Origin: Planctomycetota bacterium
Lineage (GTDB): Bacteria; Planctomycetota; Phycisphaerae; Phycisphaerales; UBA1924
DNA: 33,830 nucleotides
Assembly (NCBI GenBank): GCA_030950285.1
Contig: JAUZRR010000055.1
Span: forward strand, 1 to 33,830
Reading direction: 5' to 3'
Position 1 is the stretch's first letter, and every line of letters begins with the position of its first letter. Below the pieces are notes generated by a model. That model saw only the letters and a program-made list of their open reading frames with translations, did no database searches and was not told the origin of the DNA. Below, in pieces: positions 32,676 through 33,830 of the stretch. Made by a program: the position numbers and the translations under genes.

Positions 32676-33340
32676 CTGTGTCTCCTTCGCCAAGGCACCA
32701 GAATGCTTAGAATGATGATCGCGTTTCCGGGGGCTGGAACGAACACCAGCCGGTCCTCCGAGTGGTCATAGTTCTTGCCGTTCCCCCACTCGTCGAGGTA
32801 GACTTGCTGGTATCGAGCAAAGCCCCACTGAACGATGTCCGCTCGCTGCACGACGATGGGAACTTCGATGGGTCGATCGACGACCCAAAGGAGCGAGTAC
32901 ACGGGCAGCGGATTGGAGTCGTCAAACTCCTGCCCGAAGAACCTGGGGAGCTGCCCGACGTCGATCCAGTCGATCAGGTCATACATGTCCGACCCGTCCG
33001 TGTCGAGGAAAGTGCCGCTCGCTGTCGATTCGTTCGAGAGCGTCGGATTGCGTCCAAACCCGTTTTCCTCGCTGATGTCAACACTTGACGCCACCTCGAA
33101 GAACTGATCGCCCACGCTAATCGAGAACACAGCTGTCGCGATCCCTTCACCTTGCGGCTCCCACTCCGCCCACAGCTCGATCTCCACCTCATCCCCCGCT
33201 CCCACCACGATCAGCTTGCTCGCGTCGGCGGTTTGGCCGTTGACCTCGACCTGCCAGTACCAGTGCATGATGTCGGCGTTGGCCGGCAACGCGAGGGCCG
33301 CGGCCGCGATGATCCAGGCCCCGAAGAGTTGTCGATACAT
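32672..33340 (-). CDS. Secreted protein with PEP-CTERM-like sorting signal
   Basis: This 222-residue protein has a signal peptide (GAWIIAAAALALPANA). Its C-terminus is a proline-containing turn, a hydrophobic helix and an Arg-rich end (PAPGNAIIILSILVPWRRRH), the layout of PEP-CTERM-type sorting signals processed by exosortase-like enzymes, with APG instead of PEP. The body looks like a beta sandwich (KLIVVGAGDEVEIELWAEWE). The ATG follows AAGGAGG. Its stop overlaps the subtilase start by 4 bases, so the two are coupled; the protein might be a partner or substrate of the protease. No exosortase gene is in the window. Confidence 0.75.
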   Translation of the reverse strand: MYRQLFGAWIIAAAALALPANADIMHWYWQVEVNGQTADASKLIVVGAGDEVEIELWAEWEPQGEGIATAVFSISVGDQFFEVASSVDISEENGFGRNPTLSNESTASGTFLDTDGSDMYDLIDWIDVGQLPRFFGQEFDDSNPLPVYSLLWVVDRPIEVPIVVQRADIVQWGFARYQQVYLDEWGNGKNYDHSEDRLVFVPAPGNAIIILSILVPWRRRHR

Positions 33341-33469
33341 GGCAATACCTCCTTGATCCTGTCTCTACCTTCGAGCGTACACAAAATCCGGAATCTCCAA
33401 AGCCAAAATCCGATACCTCTCGGCTTCACCTTCGCCGGACGGGTGGTCATGATCCGAACCGCCTCGATC

Positions 33470-33493
33470 CTGCCCACGCAAAGCCGTGGGCAG
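33470..33493. other. Intergenic 9-bp perfect hairpin
   Basis: CTGCCCACG and CGTGGGCAG (33470-33478, 33485-33493) flank a 6-base loop between the sorted-protein gene and the second repeat element. No T-run follows. It may be a dispersed palindrome. Confidence 0.6.
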
Positions 33494-33521
33494 GGCACCC
33501 GGCCGGGTCCTGCTGGTGCCC

Positions 33522-33706
33522 TCCGAAGGCGTTATCCCCGTGCCGCGGAGGTATCGATTCGTGCCGCGAAGGAGCCTCTCCGTCCGACGATTCGCCCGTT
33601 TCGTCGCACGAAACGCGTGACACCATGAACGGGCGGCCTCGAATCGCTGTTTTTATAGGTTCGTCCGAGAAGACGCCGGATTGCCAGGAGCCGTTCGGGT
33701 GCTCCG
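33522..33706 (-). repeat. Dispersed repeat element, copy 2 (short)
   Basis: This is the 185-bp inverted-orientation copy of the element at 16482-16855. It has the same head (CGGAGCACCCGAACGGCTCC, then CCTATAAAAACA, then the CGTTTCG-CGAAACG hairpin) and the same tail (CGGCACGGGGATAAC), but only about four 21-bp units instead of about thirteen. Confidence 0.85.
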
Positions 33707-33719
33707 GGCCTCCCACAGC

Positions 33720-33754
33720 CCCCGAGCGACCCACCGACGTTCGGGGCCTTTTTT
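33720..33754 (+). terminator. Strong rho-independent terminator
   Basis: A 9-bp stem with one G-T wobble (CCCCGAGCG / CGTTCGGGG, 33720-33728 and 33738-33746) is followed by CC and TTTTTT. It is oriented to end plus-strand transcripts, yet no plus-strand protein gene lies before it for over 15 kb. It may terminate transcription through the repeat element. Confidence 0.75.
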
Positions 33755-33772
33755 GCATCAAATCGGAGAGGC

Positions 33773-33804
33773 TTGACCCCCCCCCCCCCCCCCCCCAGTA
33801 TTCT
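33773..33804 (+). promoter_or_regulatory. Promoter-like sequence with a C20 spacer tract
   Basis: TTGACC (33773-33778) and TATTCT (33799-33804) flank a spacer made almost entirely of C; the full C run is 33777-33796 (20 C). The spacing is 20 bases, longer than the 17 optimum. An ATG at 33811 starts an open frame to the window edge but has no ribosome binding site. A homopolymer between -35 and -10 is the layout of known phase-variable promoters. Confidence 0.55.
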
Positions 33805-33830
33805 TGTGGTATGGGATTCACATACACACG

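Noticed and set aside
33447..33827. 126-codon minus-strand frame through the poly-C tract and repeat element
   Set aside because: Poly-Gly comes from the C run, and the frame crosses a terminator and a hairpin; it is not conserved with the matching frame in copy 1 beyond the repeat itself.

Overview
The window looks like chromosomal DNA of a high-GC planctomycete, most likely of the Phycisphaerae type. Clues are a compact type II secretion (pseudopilus) operon, a second very large secretin-domain protein with a long N-terminal helical region, a giant RHS/YD-repeat protein with a dockerin-like calcium-binding insert, a secreted subtilase ending in the same kind of insert, a PEP-CTERM-like sorting signal ending in Arg residues, and integrase/transposase fragments resembling families I know from planctomycetes. 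The taxonomy is inferred from protein style; no rRNA gene is present.

Layout. (1) 1-5975, minus strand: a type II secretion operon gspD-E-F-G-H plus the first codons of another pseudopilin, with every junction an ATGA stop/start overlap. (2) 5976-7943: an ArsR-like regulator, a small RyR-domain protein and a membrane-anchored helical protein. (3) 7944-17024: a 25-bp perfect inverted repeat, a 2267-residue RHS protein with a compositionally different Cys-rich tip, and a membrane-anchored ankyrin protein directly downstream (possible toxin/immunity arrangement). After these come a dispersed repeat element with 21-bp tandem units and a decayed fragment of the same RHS gene. (4) 17169-21815: a mobile island. 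Two halves of one transposase gene lie colinear on the minus strand but are separated by a 3-kb cassette of small genes (zinc ribbons, a terminase-small-subunit-like HTH protein, a HARE-HTH protein with a histone-like tail, a methyltransferase stub). A broken tRNA-Arg(CCU) gene, a large palindrome and a truncated tyrosine integrase lie at the right side. (5) 21969-24948, minus: an ACT-domain protein and the iron-sulfur assembly operon iscS-iscU-iscA with a readable promoter. (6) 25036-29442, minus: an anti-sigma kinase/STAS pair, then the large secretin-domain protein. (7) 29864-33340, minus: a conserved hypothetical protein, a subtilase, and a secreted protein with a sorting signal whose stop overlaps the subtilase start. 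(8) 33470-33830: a second copy of the dispersed repeat element, a strong terminator, and a promoter-like sequence whose spacer is a run of 20 C, pointing to a gene beyond the window.

How it fits together: the pseudopilus system and secretins could export the large secreted proteins encoded nearby (RHS, subtilase, sorted protein), but that link is inference from proximity and signal peptides. The observations most worth checking are the VNTR-bearing dispersed element, the poly-C promoter, the RHS/ankyrin locus with its RHS remnant and upstream inverted repeat, and the transposase split by a gene cassette.
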